Origin: Cellulomonas sp. KRMCY2 | GTDB taxonomy: Bacteria; Actinomycetota; Actinomycetes; Actinomycetales; Cellulomonadaceae | Assembly: GCF_000526515.1 (NCBI RefSeq) | Contig: NZ_JAGF01000001.1 | Span: forward strand, 2,790,001-2,854,000 | Direction: 5' to 3' | DNA: 64,000 nucleotides | Shown here: one piece after another, positions 49,948 through 60,306 of the stretch | How the letters are laid out: each line of letters begins with the position of its first letter | Numbering within the stretch: position 1 is the stretch's first letter | The notes under the pieces: model-generated | Database searches by the model: none | The model's input: only the letters and a program-made list of their open reading frames with translations | What the model was told of the DNA's origin: nothing | Program-made: the position numbers and the translations under genes

Positions 49948-49988
49948 GGGACCTGCGGCCCACGCGGGATCTGCGGGACCTGCGGCCC
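49948..49988. promoter_or_regulatory. Two DevR/DosR-like boxes upstream of flavodoxin
   Basis: GGGACCTGCGGCCC occurs at 49948-49961 and 49975-49988, inside a 27-base-spaced direct repeat. Each differs by one base from the box upstream of the alcohol dehydrogenase. They lie 79-119 bases before the flavodoxin ATG, in the gap between divergent genes. Confidence 0.55.
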
Positions 49989-50066
49989 ACGCGGGCGCCC
50001 GGGCCGTGCGTGAGGCTGGGACATGGCCGGTACGACGACATCCGGTCCGTGCCAGGAGGTGCTCAT

Positions 50067-50585
50067 ATGAAGGTTCTCGTCGCAGTCGCCTCGCGGCACG
50101 GGTCCACACGTGAGATCGGTGACGCGATCGCCGAGGTCCTGGACGCCGCAGGCTTCGACACTGCAGTGATGGACCCCGACGACGTCGAGGACCTCGCGCC
50201 TTACGGTGCCGTCGTGCTCGGCTCGTCGGTCTACGTCGGTCGCTGGGCCGCGTCTGCGCGGGCCCTGGTCGACCGGCTCGTCGTGGCCATCGCCGGGCGG
50301 CCCATCTGGCTGTTCTCCTCCGGACCGGTGGGCAACCCGCCGGCCCCGACCGGCGACCCGGAGGAGATCCCGACCCTGATGACCCGGCTGGGTGCCCGGG
50401 GCCACCGGACCTTCGCCGGCCGGCTGGACAAGTCCGCGCTGCCCCTGGCCGAGCGTGCCGTGGTGGCGCTCGTGCAGGCCGAGCAGGGCGACTTCCGGGC
50501 CTGGCGGGACGTGCAGGACTGGGCCTCGGCGATCGCCGCCGAGCTCCACGCCGAGGAGATCCGTCAGGTCAGGCTCGCGCGCTGA
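50067..50585 (+). CDS. Flavodoxin domain protein (HemG-like)
   Basis: FMN-binding protein of 172 residues, similar to the menaquinone-dependent protoporphyrinogen oxidase (HemG) group. FMN phosphate loop VAVASRHGSTREIGDAIAEV; ring-binding loops VVLGSSVYVGRW and WLFSSGPVGNPPA. Such proteins are common in hypoxia regulons of actinobacteria; that link here rests on the upstream boxes. ATG at 50067 with AGGAGG. Convergent with the ABC operon, 6 bases between the stops. Confidence 0.88.
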   Translation: MKVLVAVASRHGSTREIGDAIAEVLDAAGFDTAVMDPDDVEDLAPYGAVVLGSSVYVGRWAASARALVDRLVVAIAGRPIWLFSSGPVGNPPAPTGDPEEIPTLMTRLGARGHRTFAGRLDKSALPLAERAVVALVQAEQGDFRAWRDVQDWASAIAAELHAEEIRQVRLAR

Positions 50586-50591
50586 ACGCAG

Positions 50592-51286
<695 letters not shown>

Positions 51287-51290
<4 letters not shown>

Positions 51291-52336
51291 CGGCTCTCCC
51301 CGTGCTGCTCGTCGGCCGGGACGCCGTGGTGGTCCGGGACGGGATGCTCGCCGGTGTCCGGTGACCCGGCCTGGTGCCGTCCGGCGCTGCGAGCCGGCTG
51401 CCGGCTCGCGGCCGGGCGGCGGGTGCCGTCGGGCCAGATGCCGACGTGGTCGGCCTCGAGCTCGAGCCGCACGCGGTCGCGCAGGCCGAGGGTGCTCCGG
51501 TAGTCGGCGGGCAGCTGGAGCCTGCCGACCCGGTCGAGCATCGCGTACTCCTCGGCGATCACCGCCGAGGCACCGTGCTCGTCGATCTCGGTGCGGCGCA
51601 CGACCTCCGAGGCGGTGCGGCCGTCCCGGATCGCCACGGTGCGCTGCACCTGGGTGGAGACGTCGGTGTCGTGGGTCACGATCACGACCGTCGCCCCGAG
51701 GTCCGTGTTGGCCGAGCGGAGGGCGGCGAACACGTCCTCGCCGGTCGCGGAGTCGAGCTCACCGGTCGGCTCGTCGGCGAAGAGCACCTGTGGGCGGTTC
51801 GCCAGGGCCACCGCGATCGCGACGCGCTGCTGCTCGCCGCCCGACAGCTCGTCGGGACGCCGTCCGGCCTTGTCGCCGACGCCGAGCGCCTCGAGCAGCT
51901 CACCGGTCCGCTGGGCGCGCGCCCGGCTGCGGGTCCCGGCGAAGGACATCGGCAGCGCCACGTTCTCGGCGACGGTCAGGTAGGGCAGCAGGTTGCGGGA
52001 GGTCTGCTGCCACACGAAGCCGACGACGCCGCGGCGATAGGTCAACCGGTCGGACGCGGACATCCGCAGCAGGTCCCAGCCGGCGACGCGTGCCCGGCCG
52101 GCGGTCGGCACGTCCAGGCCCGACAGCACGTTGAGCAGCGTCGACTTGCCCGACCCCGACGCGCCGACGATCGCGATCATCTCGCCGGCGTCGACGAGCA
52201 GGTCGAGGCCCTGCAGCGCCTGGACCTCGATCTGCTCGACCTGGTAGATGCGCACGAGGTTGTCGCAGACGATCAGCGCATCCGCGCCGTACTCACGGTG
52301 GGCCCGTGCGGTGCCGGGTTCGATCGTGGTCGTCAT
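51287..52336 (-). CDS. ABC exporter ATPase with C-terminal AbrB-like domain
   Basis: Second ATPase of the exporter, 349 residues. Walker A GASGSGKSTLLN, signature LSGGEQQRVAIAVAL, Walker B VLFADEPTGELD. After the ATPase, residues about 266-302 match an AbrB/SpoVT swapped-hairpin domain: MLDRVGRLQLPADYRSTLGL then RDRVRLELEADHVGIWP. This is normally a DNA-binding antitoxin or transition-state fold; here it may serve dimerisation or regulation. A disordered His/Pro-rich tail of 47 residues follows. ATG 52336 overlaps the upstream permease stop. Confidence 0.88.
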
Positions 52337-55209
52337 GGCGTCTCTCCTACTCGTAGGACCTCGCTGAGGCGGTCGCGCCGATGGGTCAGGACCTCGACGC
52401 CTGCGGCCAGGACGAGCAGCACGAGGGCGCCGGCCGCCAGCGCGACGACGACCGTGGGCGAGATGCTCGGATCGGGGATGCCCAGGCCGCCGGCGAGCAC
52501 GTCCAGACCGAGGGCGGGCGCGAGGAGCACGACGATGGTCACGCCGGCCACCGTCCCGCCGAGGACCGCGGCGACCACCACCGGAGCCAGCTCCGCCAGG
52601 GCGAGCCACCACCCGAGCCGCCGGTTCATCTCCAGGGTGCGGAGCATGGACAGGGCGCGACCGCGCTCGCGTGCACCGCCGAGCACTGTCGCGACCAGGG
52701 CGACGGCGGCGAGCAGGGCCACGGCCGCGACCGCACCGACCATCATCTGCTCGACCCCGGACAGCAGGGCGAGGTCGCGCCGGGCCTCGAGCCACTGCGC
52801 GCGGGACAGGACGTCCTGGGTCGGGAGCCCGACCGATGCCGCGGCCTCGTCGGCCCCGGGACCGACGACCAGGACGGTGTCGGCCACCGGAGCCTCGTCC
52901 GTGTGCGGGTCGAGGTTCGACAGGTCGATGTAGACGAACGGTCCGTCGAGGTAGCCGCGCGGCGTCCGGTCGGTCGTGCCCACGACGACGAGCTCGACGT
53001 AGTTCGGGCCGTAGTACATCGCCAGCTGGTCGGTGACCAGACGCTCGGCCAGCGCTGCGTCCACGACAACCGGCAGCGGGTCCGTCGCGGGCACGTCGGT
53101 CGCCAGTGCCGTCAGGCCGTCCGGCACGACGGCCCCGGACGCATCGACCTGCTGGGCCGGTGCCGTGGGTAGCGCCTCGGCGACCTCGAGGTAGCTGCGG
53201 TCGATCGCCAGGACCGTGACGATCTCGGTGCTCGTTCCCAGCTTGAGCGTGACGCTGCGGCTCACGTCGGCCGAGGTGACGCCGGTCACCCCCGGCTGCC
53301 GGGCGAGGTCCCCGACGACCTCGGCGCTGGTGGGCGCGTCGACGCGGACGTCCGCGCCGATCCGCTCCCAGGAGGCCTCGACCTGACCGTCGCGCACGGT
53401 CCCGACCAGCAGCCCGCCGCCCACCGCGAGCGCGACGCCGAGCGTCAGGGCGAGCAGTGGCAGCGCGGCGACGGCGCGCTCGGCGCGTACGGCACCGAGG
53501 AGTCCGAGGACCCCGGGCGAGCGTCGGCCCAGGGCGCCGGCCGCGCGGACCGGCCACGGCTGGACCCGCAGCACGACGACGGTGACGGCGATCGCGAGCA
53601 GCAGCGGGGCGGCGGCGAGGAACGGGTCGACGCCGTCCGTCGTGGTCTGCAGCAGGCCACGACCGCGCAGCGACAGGAGGGCTGCGGCAGCGAGCAGGAC
53701 GGCGGCCGCCTCAGCGACGAGCCGACGGGCCCGCCGGCGCCGGCGCAGCGCGGCGCGGTCCTGCCGGTTGGCCGGCTCGCGGCGCCCGGTCCAGGCACCA
53801 CGGGCGTGCCACATGCCCTGCAGCGGAGCCGCGACGACGGCGACCGCAGCGACGACGACCACCGGCCACGCGTCACGCACCTCGCCCGGGACGGCGAGCC
53901 CGGCCCCGACGATGCCGAGTGCTGTGCCACCGGCCGTGACCAGGACGGACTCCGCGAGCAGCCGGACCCCGACGGCGACGACCGAGGAGCCGCGGGCACG
54001 CTCGAGGGAGATGGTCGCGGCGCGGCGGCCGACCAGCAGCCGGGAGAGCAGGACGATGACCACGCCGCCGACGCCGATCACCCCGGCGATCATGACCGAC
54101 ATCTGGGCGAGGGCCGCCCTGGCCTGCGACGGGTAGGCCTGCAGGACCTCGTCGAGGCGCGTCACGACTGTCAGCGAGGCTCCCGAGCCTCCGGTCAGCT
54201 CGGCGGTGCTCGAGGCGAGACTGCCGACCGCGTCGGTCACCTGGGTGGCGACCTGGTTGGTGAAGGACGTCGGGTCGACGTGCACGCGCACGGTGCCGGC
54301 GAACGCGCTGCCCAGCGAGCCGGAGGCGGCGGTGATGCCGTCCGGCGCGGCCAGGACCGTCAGCCGGGTGAAGGCGGCCCGGTTGCTCCGCTCCGGGGTG
54401 AACACCGGGGCGAGGACCTCGGGCATCGGGTCCGCGCCGGCGACGGCTGCACCGCCGGGTGTGTCGGCCGGACCGACGAGCCCGACCACCAGGAGATCGA
54501 CGGAGGGTACGGCGGGCCCGTCGTCGGTGCGCGGGATCCATGCCGCCTGGGTGTCGACAGTGAGCACCATGCCGATCTCGAGTGCGGCGGCCTGCGCGCC
54601 GGCCCGCGAGACGACGACCTCGACCGGCGCACCGGCCTGCGCCGGCGTGCGGGCGGCGGGCATCGCCCCGTCGATGATCGTCAGGCCGGGATCCCCGTCC
54701 TGCGGGAGGAGGCCGATCTGGATGTCGACGTCGCCGTCGGCGTCCGTCGAGCGGTCCGGCACGTCGTCCCGGGTCACGAGGTTCGTCGGGGGACCGAGGA
54801 TCGTCGTTGTCGTGCCGGCGTACACGTCCTGCAGGGCCTGCGGCAGACGGGCGTGGAGGTCCTGGCCGAGCTCGAGGAAGAGGTCGGTCCGCGCGACCCG
54901 CACCGACGCCGTGCTCAGGGTCGCGCCGTCGCCGACGGCCGAGGTGAGGACGATGTCCGCCCGTGGTCCGGCGGCGCGGACGGCCTCACGGGCCCCGCTG
55001 TCGACGGTTCCGAGCACCAGGCGCGGTCCGGCGACCGCGAGGAGCGTGCTCGTCGCGATCAGCGCGGCGACGGCGAGCACCAGCCACGCGTCGCGACGCG
55101 CGCGGCGTCGCACGATCAGCCCGCCGGAGCCCACGACCGAGCGCAGGGCGACGATCGCACGGGCGGCCCGGGCAGTCCCGGCCGCCCGGCCGTCGGCGGC
55201 GCGGCTCAT
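52333..55209 (-). CDS. Large FtsX-like ABC permease (958 residues)
   Basis: Permease of the MacB/LolC type. One hydrophobic segment near residues 42-62, a large extracellular domain to about 360, a block of hydrophobic segments from about 365 to 610, a second extracellular domain, and a final three or four segments (about 790-945) typical of FtsX domains (LLAAVALVATVLGGARERGR, SMLRTLEMNRRLGWWLALAE). Probably extrudes lipids, lipoproteins, peptides or signals at the membrane. ATG 55209 overlaps the upstream permease stop by 4 bases. Confidence 0.85.
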   Translation of the reverse strand: MSRAADGRAAGTARAARAIVALRSVVGSGGLIVRRRARRDAWLVLAVAALIATSTLLAVAGPRLVLGTVDSGAREAVRAAGPRADIVLTSAVGDGATLSTASVRVARTDLFLELGQDLHARLPQALQDVYAGTTTTILGPPTNLVTRDDVPDRSTDADGDVDIQIGLLPQDGDPGLTIIDGAMPAARTPAQAGAPVEVVVSRAGAQAAALEIGMVLTVDTQAAWIPRTDDGPAVPSVDLLVVGLVGPADTPGGAAVAGADPMPEVLAPVFTPERSNRAAFTRLTVLAAPDGITAASGSLGSAFAGTVRVHVDPTSFTNQVATQVTDAVGSLASSTAELTGGSGASLTVVTRLDEVLQAYPSQARAALAQMSVMIAGVIGVGGVVIVLLSRLLVGRRAATISLERARGSSVVAVGVRLLAESVLVTAGGTALGIVGAGLAVPGEVRDAWPVVVVAAVAVVAAPLQGMWHARGAWTGRREPANRQDRAALRRRRRARRLVAEAAAVLLAAAALLSLRGRGLLQTTTDGVDPFLAAAPLLLAIAVTVVVLRVQPWPVRAAGALGRRSPGVLGLLGAVRAERAVAALPLLALTLGVALAVGGGLLVGTVRDGQVEASWERIGADVRVDAPTSAEVVGDLARQPGVTGVTSADVSRSVTLKLGTSTEIVTVLAIDRSYLEVAEALPTAPAQQVDASGAVVPDGLTALATDVPATDPLPVVVDAALAERLVTDQLAMYYGPNYVELVVVGTTDRTPRGYLDGPFVYIDLSNLDPHTDEAPVADTVLVVGPGADEAAASVGLPTQDVLSRAQWLEARRDLALLSGVEQMMVGAVAAVALLAAVALVATVLGGARERGRALSMLRTLEMNRRLGWWLALAELAPVVVAAVLGGTVAGVTIVVLLAPALGLDVLAGGLGIPDPSISPTVVVALAAGALVLLVLAAGVEVLTHRRDRLSEVLRVGETP

Positions 55210-58200
55210 CGTTCGTCACCCAGCCGCAGCACGGATGCCGGGTCGGCGGTCCGCTGCATCCGACCCACGACCAGCACGACCAGGGCCAGCACGCCGACGA
55301 CCTCCAGGGCGAGGAGGGCGATGTCCGCCCAGGGCAGGACGACCTCGACCGCGGGCACCGGCGGCAGACCGTCGGCGGAGACGGCGACCAGCGGCCCGAC
55401 GAGCCAGCCGAGCAGCGCGCCGAGACCGATGCCGAAGGCCGTCCCCAGCACGCACAGCAGGAGCGACTCGACACCGACCACCGCGATCAGGCGACGCCGG
55501 GACAGACCGATCGCACGCAGCTGGGCGAACTCCACCTCTCGTGCGCGCAGGGTCGCCGTGGCGTGCACGGCGAAGCCCACCGCGGCCAGGATCGCGGCGG
55601 CGAGCGTGACGAGCCACAGCGCGCCCTGCGTCGCGACGCGCAACGGGTGCTCCTGCATGTCCCGGGTCAGCTGCACCTGCCCGACCGCGTGGCCCGCGCC
55701 CGGCAGGTCCGCACCGTTCGTGGGCAGCGACGCGAGGTATGCCGCGGCATCCTCCGGCGGGACGTCGACCCACCACTCGTCGACGGCCGCGTGCGCGACA
55801 CCCGACTGGGCGAGGGCGCGGGCGAGCAGGGTGTGGTCGACGACGACGGTGTCCTGACCGTCAGCCGTCGGTACCCGCGGCGTCGTCCCGGCGACGACGA
55901 TCTGCACCAGGGTCCCGTCCAGGACCAGGGCGAGGCGGTCGCCCGGCCCGACGTCCAGGCGGTCGGCGAGGCGCGAGGTCAGGACGGCCGGGACGTCGGT
56001 GACCGCGGCCCATCCCATCTGCACCACCGTCGCGGGTCGGCGCTCCAGACCGGGCGGGATCGAGACGCGCATGCCGACCTGCCACCCCGGCGGGGTCGTC
56101 ACGGACATCGGGACCGAGCCGCGCGACTGCGCGTACCACTGCGCGGACTCGTCGACCGCGATCGGGGTGGCGACATGGTCGGGGTCGCCGTCCGTCGCTG
56201 TCGGGTCGGCGGGCGCCGTCTCGGCCGCAGGTTCGAGGACCGCGAGGTCCTTGATCGTCAGGTCGACGACCCGGCCGGGGTTGCCGGCTCCGAGCTCCTC
56301 GTCGACGACCAGGACGACCGCCTGCAGGCCGACCAGGCGCAGCGGTGTCATCGGCCGCGCGACGCCCGTGGCCTCGGGCAGCAGGCCGCGGACCTCGTGC
56401 GGCTCACCGTCGATCGGGACGCTGCCGAGGTCGATGGTCGTCAGCAGCCCGTCGGCGTCCTCGACGATCCCACGGAGCATGGCTCCGACGCCCGGCAGGC
56501 CGCCACCGGTGGCCCCGGCGCGGACGGTCGCCGAGATCCCCCGGACGTCACCGGTGAGGTCGATCCCGGTGGCGCGGGCCACCGGCTGATCGAGCAGCCC
56601 GGCGATGGCCGAGCCGCCCTCCGCGGCGAGCCGACCATCGATCAGCTCCGAGCGGGCGTCGCCGGTCAGGCCGAGGACGAGGGTGGGGGTGCCGTCCGGG
56701 AGCCGGAACGAGTCGAACGCGTCCGGGGACGCGAGCCCGCCGGCCCGGCGGACCACCGGCTGCGGCGCCCCGGTCAGCCCGACGCCGAGGGCAGCGGCCT
56801 GCAGGGCCGGGTCACCGGGCCCGTCGGCGACCCGCACCTGGGTCCCCACCGCGAACTCGGCCTGGTCGGCCTGGGACTGCCGCCAGGTCGCGAGGAAGGA
56901 CTGGCTGAACGTGCCGACGGACAGCGCCAGGGTCAGGAGCAGGACGGCGGCGGTGGCCCGCTCGGTCCGTCGCCCGACCTCCCAGGCTGCGAGCGGAGCG
57001 ACGACGCCACGTCCGCGCGACCCGATCCGCTCGGCCAGGTGCGACGCGGTCGGGATGAGCCGGACGCACAGCAGGGCACCCGCGAGCAGGGCGATGGCCG
57101 GGCCGGCGGCCAGGACCGGGTCGACGGCGAGCGACGACCCACCGCCCAACGGGCTGCGGTACACCTGCAGCTGCCAGTACGCGATGCCCGCGAGCACCAG
57201 CAGGGCGAGGTCGACCCCTGACCGCTGCAGCATCGAACGACGGCTCGGGCGGCCGCGGACCTGCTCACCCTCGACGAAGGTGCCGCCCCGGCGCAGCAGC
57301 GGCGAGACCAGCACGCCCGCGAAGAGCACAGCGACCCCGGCGGCCGTCGTCCAGGCCGAGGGCGGGATCCCCGGGTCGGTGCTCATCCCGGCCGCGACCA
57401 TCGCGGGCTGCCGGGCCACGACCTGGTGGACCCACCGGGCCAGCGGGGGCGCCGCGGCAGCGGTGAGCAGCCCGAGGCCGACCGCCTCGAGACCCGCGAG
57501 GGACAGCAGCTGACGGCCGGAGGCGCCGCGGGCGCGCATCAGGCGCTGCTCGGTCAGCCGGCTGTCGGTCAGCAGCCGGGCGGTCTGCAGCAGGGCCGCG
57601 ACGGCCAGCACCAGGAGCAGCAGAGTCACCACGACGACCGTCGCCCTCGTCACGACCAGGGCGGTCGCGACGTCCTTGACGACGGCATGCAGGCCGGTCG
57701 TCAGCCGGACCTGGTCCGCGACGAGCCCGACGTCGGCCGGCACGTCGTCCTGCGCCGTGGCGAGCCGGTCGAGCAGCGGGACCACCTGGCCGACGGCCGT
57801 CGAGCCGAAGTCGGCGCGGTAGCGCAGCACGGCGAGGTCGAGCCGGATGCCGAGCTCGTCGATGGCGGCGGGTGCCAGGACGAGCGGGCCGAAGGCGTCG
57901 GTCGTCACCCGCCCACCCGTGCCGGGGACGGTGAAGCTCGGGTCGTGACCGGCGCCCACGAGGGGGTCGGCCTGCCAGTACGTGCTGCCCGGGTCGGCGG
58001 TCCGGTAGATCCCGACCACGGCGACGAGGACCTGCGTCGAGCTCGAGCCCGGTGCGGTCCAGAACGTGTCGCCGACGCCGAGTCCCAGGACGCCGGCAGC
58101 CTCCTGGGCGAGGGCGACGGGCAGCGCCGTCGTCGCCGCATCGAGCTGCACCTGGCTCGTCGTCGGCCAGGCTCCGGCCCGCAGCGCGGTGTGCTCGCGC

Positions 58201-58589
58201 AGGTCGTCGAGGTCAGCGAAGTACGTCAGCGCCGGACTGTCGTCCGTGCGGCGGACGACGTACAGCTCCGAGACGGCTGCGCCGGTCTCGGTGACCGTCC
58301 CGACCCGCAGGAGATCCTGCACCGCCGGGCCGACGGCCGAGCGGAGCTCTGCTGTGGTGACGGCCGGCCGGACTGCTGTCACGACGACCTCGGTGTCCGT
58401 CGCGGGGGCAGCGGCGAGGGAGCTCCGGACGGCGTCCTGCTCGGTGGCCGAGACGAGCAGGACGAGTGCCGTCACCAGCGTGCAGGCGAGGGTTGCCACG
58501 GTCGCCACCACCGCGAGCAGGCGCCACTGCGTCGCCGAGCGGCGAGCCGTGGTCCGCAGCCGCCACGGCCGCAGGCGCAGGGTGCTCAT
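55206..58589 (-). CDS. Large FtsX-like ABC permease (1127 residues)
   Basis: First gene of the four-gene exporter. A hydrophobic segment near residues 25-50, a long extracellular region to about 305, hydrophobic segments between about 310 and 560, a second extracellular region to about 990, and three C-terminal segments with the FtsX motif ATLRAREVEFAQLRAIGLSR. The extracellular parts are richer in Pro/Gly/Asp than the rest. ATG at 58589. Together the two permeases and two ATPases suggest a heteromeric exporter; substrate unknown. Confidence 0.85.
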   Translation of the reverse strand: MSTLRLRPWRLRTTARRSATQWRLLAVVATVATLACTLVTALVLLVSATEQDAVRSSLAAAPATDTEVVVTAVRPAVTTAELRSAVGPAVQDLLRVGTVTETGAAVSELYVVRRTDDSPALTYFADLDDLREHTALRAGAWPTTSQVQLDAATTALPVALAQEAAGVLGLGVGDTFWTAPGSSSTQVLVAVVGIYRTADPGSTYWQADPLVGAGHDPSFTVPGTGGRVTTDAFGPLVLAPAAIDELGIRLDLAVLRYRADFGSTAVGQVVPLLDRLATAQDDVPADVGLVADQVRLTTGLHAVVKDVATALVVTRATVVVVTLLLLVLAVAALLQTARLLTDSRLTEQRLMRARGASGRQLLSLAGLEAVGLGLLTAAAAPPLARWVHQVVARQPAMVAAGMSTDPGIPPSAWTTAAGVAVLFAGVLVSPLLRRGGTFVEGEQVRGRPSRRSMLQRSGVDLALLVLAGIAYWQLQVYRSPLGGGSSLAVDPVLAAGPAIALLAGALLCVRLIPTASHLAERIGSRGRGVVAPLAAWEVGRRTERATAAVLLLTLALSVGTFSQSFLATWRQSQADQAEFAVGTQVRVADGPGDPALQAAALGVGLTGAPQPVVRRAGGLASPDAFDSFRLPDGTPTLVLGLTGDARSELIDGRLAAEGGSAIAGLLDQPVARATGIDLTGDVRGISATVRAGATGGGLPGVGAMLRGIVEDADGLLTTIDLGSVPIDGEPHEVRGLLPEATGVARPMTPLRLVGLQAVVLVVDEELGAGNPGRVVDLTIKDLAVLEPAAETAPADPTATDGDPDHVATPIAVDESAQWYAQSRGSVPMSVTTPPGWQVGMRVSIPPGLERRPATVVQMGWAAVTDVPAVLTSRLADRLDVGPGDRLALVLDGTLVQIVVAGTTPRVPTADGQDTVVVDHTLLARALAQSGVAHAAVDEWWVDVPPEDAAAYLASLPTNGADLPGAGHAVGQVQLTRDMQEHPLRVATQGALWLVTLAAAILAAVGFAVHATATLRAREVEFAQLRAIGLSRRRLIAVVGVESLLLCVLGTAFGIGLGALLGWLVGPLVAVSADGLPPVPAVEVVLPWADIALLALEVVGVLALVVLVVGRMQRTADPASVLRLGDER

Positions 58590-58848
58590 CGCCGCACCGC
58601 GCGGACGCGTCTGCCACTGGCTCGCATGTCACCTCGTCGTGTCACCTGCTGCGCTGCCGTGCGGACAGGTCCGCGTGCATCATGCCGCACCGCTGGACGC
58701 GCTCCCACGACCGGCCGAGGCTGTCACCGAATCGTTACGTCCATCGGGCCGGCCGACCAGCAGGGCGAGCCTGACGAGCACGCACCCGACCGCGTCCGCC
58801 CGGCGCCCTCGCGGAGCCGTGTGACCCCGGATCATCGGTCCAGGTGTG

Positions 58849-59904
58849 TCAGGCGGAGTCGCGCACCACGACCTCGGCCCCGAAGATCCGGGGCTCGAAG
58901 GACGTCGTCTTGCCGGCGATCTGCTCGAGCAGGAGCTCACCGGCGACCCGGCTCATCTCGACCACCGGGTTGCTCATCGTGGTGAGCTGGGGCGAGGTCG
59001 ACGTGGCGACGCCGAGGTCGTCGAAGCCGATCACCTTGACGTCACCGGGCACCGCCCGGCCGCGCCGTGCGAGCACGCCGAGGGCGCCGGCCGCCATCAG
59101 GTCGGATGCGGCGAACAGGCCGTCGATGTCGGGGTGCGCGTCGAGCAGGCGCTCCATGGCCACCGCTCCACCGGCCGACGTGAAGTCGCCACGCACCATC
59201 GCCTCGTCGGACAGCCGGGCATCCTGCAGGGCCTGGCGCCAGCCGGCCAGCCGGTCGACGCCGGCTGCCATGTCGAGGGGTCCGGCGATCGTGCCGATCC
59301 TGGTGCAGCCGACGGCGATGAGGTACTCGGTGGCCCGCCGTCCGCCGAGGTAGTTGTTGACGTCGACGTACTGCATCGGTCGTGGTGCCGCCCAGGGCCG
59401 GCCGACGAACACGCACGGCAGGTGGGACTGGGCCAGGACGGAGTCGAGGGCGTCGTCGCGGTGGTGCGAGACGATCACCGCTCCGTCGACGTGCCGGTTG
59501 TGCAGGTAGCGGGCGGTGCGCTGGGTCTCCTCCCCACCCCGGGCGATGAGGAGGATGAGCTGGATCTCGGTCTGCGCGAGGGCTGCGCTGAGCCCCTGGA
59601 GGGTGCCGGCGAAGTAGGGGTCGTTCAGGACCGTCTCGTCCGGCTCCGGGACCACCAGGGCGATCGAGTCCGTGCGCCGGGTCACCAGGGTGCGCGCTGC
59701 CCGGTTCGGGGTGTAGCCGAGCTCGGCGACGGCCGCGTCGACCGCGGCCTGCGCCTCGGGGCTGACCTTGAGGCCGCCGTTGATGGCGCGTGACGCGGTG
59801 GACCGTGAGATGCCGGCGCGCTCGGCGACCTCCTCGAGCGTCGGTGCGTGCGGCGGGACGTCCGCGGCCATGCCTGTCCCGGTAGACCGGACGTCGGGCG
59901 TCAT
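58849..59904 (-). CDS. LacI family regulator, CebR-like
   Basis: Sugar-responsive repressor of 351 residues. HTH at about 12-60: TLEEVAERAGISRSTASRAI and NGGLKVSPEAQAAVDAAVAE, with hinge region LGYTPNRAARTLVTRR. Periplasmic-binding-protein-like effector domain about 70-345 (GRRATEYLIAVGCTRIGTIA, DGLFAASDLMAAGALGVLAR, IGFDDLGVATSTSPQLTTM). ATG 59904 with AGGAGG ten bases upstream; ATG 59871 is downstream in frame. It is the only LacI gene in the window and lies beside a GH1 remnant and a CebR-like site, so it is the best candidate for binding the TGGGA-type operators. Effector would be cellobiose or a related sugar (inferred). Confidence 0.88.
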   Translation of the reverse strand: MTPDVRSTGTGMAADVPPHAPTLEEVAERAGISRSTASRAINGGLKVSPEAQAAVDAAVAELGYTPNRAARTLVTRRTDSIALVVPEPDETVLNDPYFAGTLQGLSAALAQTEIQLILLIARGGEETQRTARYLHNRHVDGAVIVSHHRDDALDSVLAQSHLPCVFVGRPWAAPRPMQYVDVNNYLGGRRATEYLIAVGCTRIGTIAGPLDMAAGVDRLAGWRQALQDARLSDEAMVRGDFTSAGGAVAMERLLDAHPDIDGLFAASDLMAAGALGVLARRGRAVPGDVKVIGFDDLGVATSTSPQLTTMSNPVVEMSRVAGELLLEQIAGKTTSFEPRIFGAEVVVRDSA

Positions 59905-60034
59905 CGGCGAGGTCCCTCCTGTGTTCCTGCTGGCGTCAGCGGGGCTGACGGAATGTCATTGTGCGCGGCAGCTCGTGCATACCAGAGACCGGAGGCCTTC
60001 GGCGTCCGACGCTTCTCGCGGCCCTCGAGGTGCG

Positions 60035-60122
60035 CCGCACCCTCGACCCGGTACGCAGCGGTCGAGGCACCCCGCACGAAGCCCTCCGGGACGGAGAGAC
60101 GTGTGGAGGGCGGGCGCTTCAT
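60035..60122 (-). pseudogene. Remnant of a GH1 beta-glucosidase N-terminus
   Basis: From the ATG at 60122 the frame reads TRLSVPEGFVRGASTAAYRV then EGAAHLEGRE, clearly the N-terminal signature of GH1 glucosidases, but the conserved Trp and Gln are both replaced by Arg. After about 30 codons similarity stops; the frame continues in unrelated sequence and ends at 59901 before the LacI gene. It has no room for the catalytic domain. It fits an eroded bgl gene that once stood beside its LacI regulator. Confidence 0.75.
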
Positions 60123-60200
60123 CGTCGTGTCCTCGCCTGCAGGACGGCAGGCAGTCTCGGGCCGCGATGCCGTTGGAGCGGTGGTGGCCGGCCGCCGCCA

Positions 60201-60214
60201 TGAGAGCGGTTCCA
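60201..60214. promoter_or_regulatory. CebR-like operator upstream of GH1 remnant
   Basis: TGAGAGCGGTTCCA matches TGGGAGCGCTCCCA at 11 of 14 positions and lies 79 bases upstream of the remnant start and about 300 bases upstream of the LacI gene. It could be a decayed or autoregulatory site. Confidence 0.4.
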
Positions 60215-60306
60215 CCCTGTCGCCATCCTTGTGGCCCGAAGGTCGCTGTGTCAACGCTGCGACGTGGTGAGATCCGGCGTGGCTGCGCTCCCGCCCCAGG
60301 TGCCCG

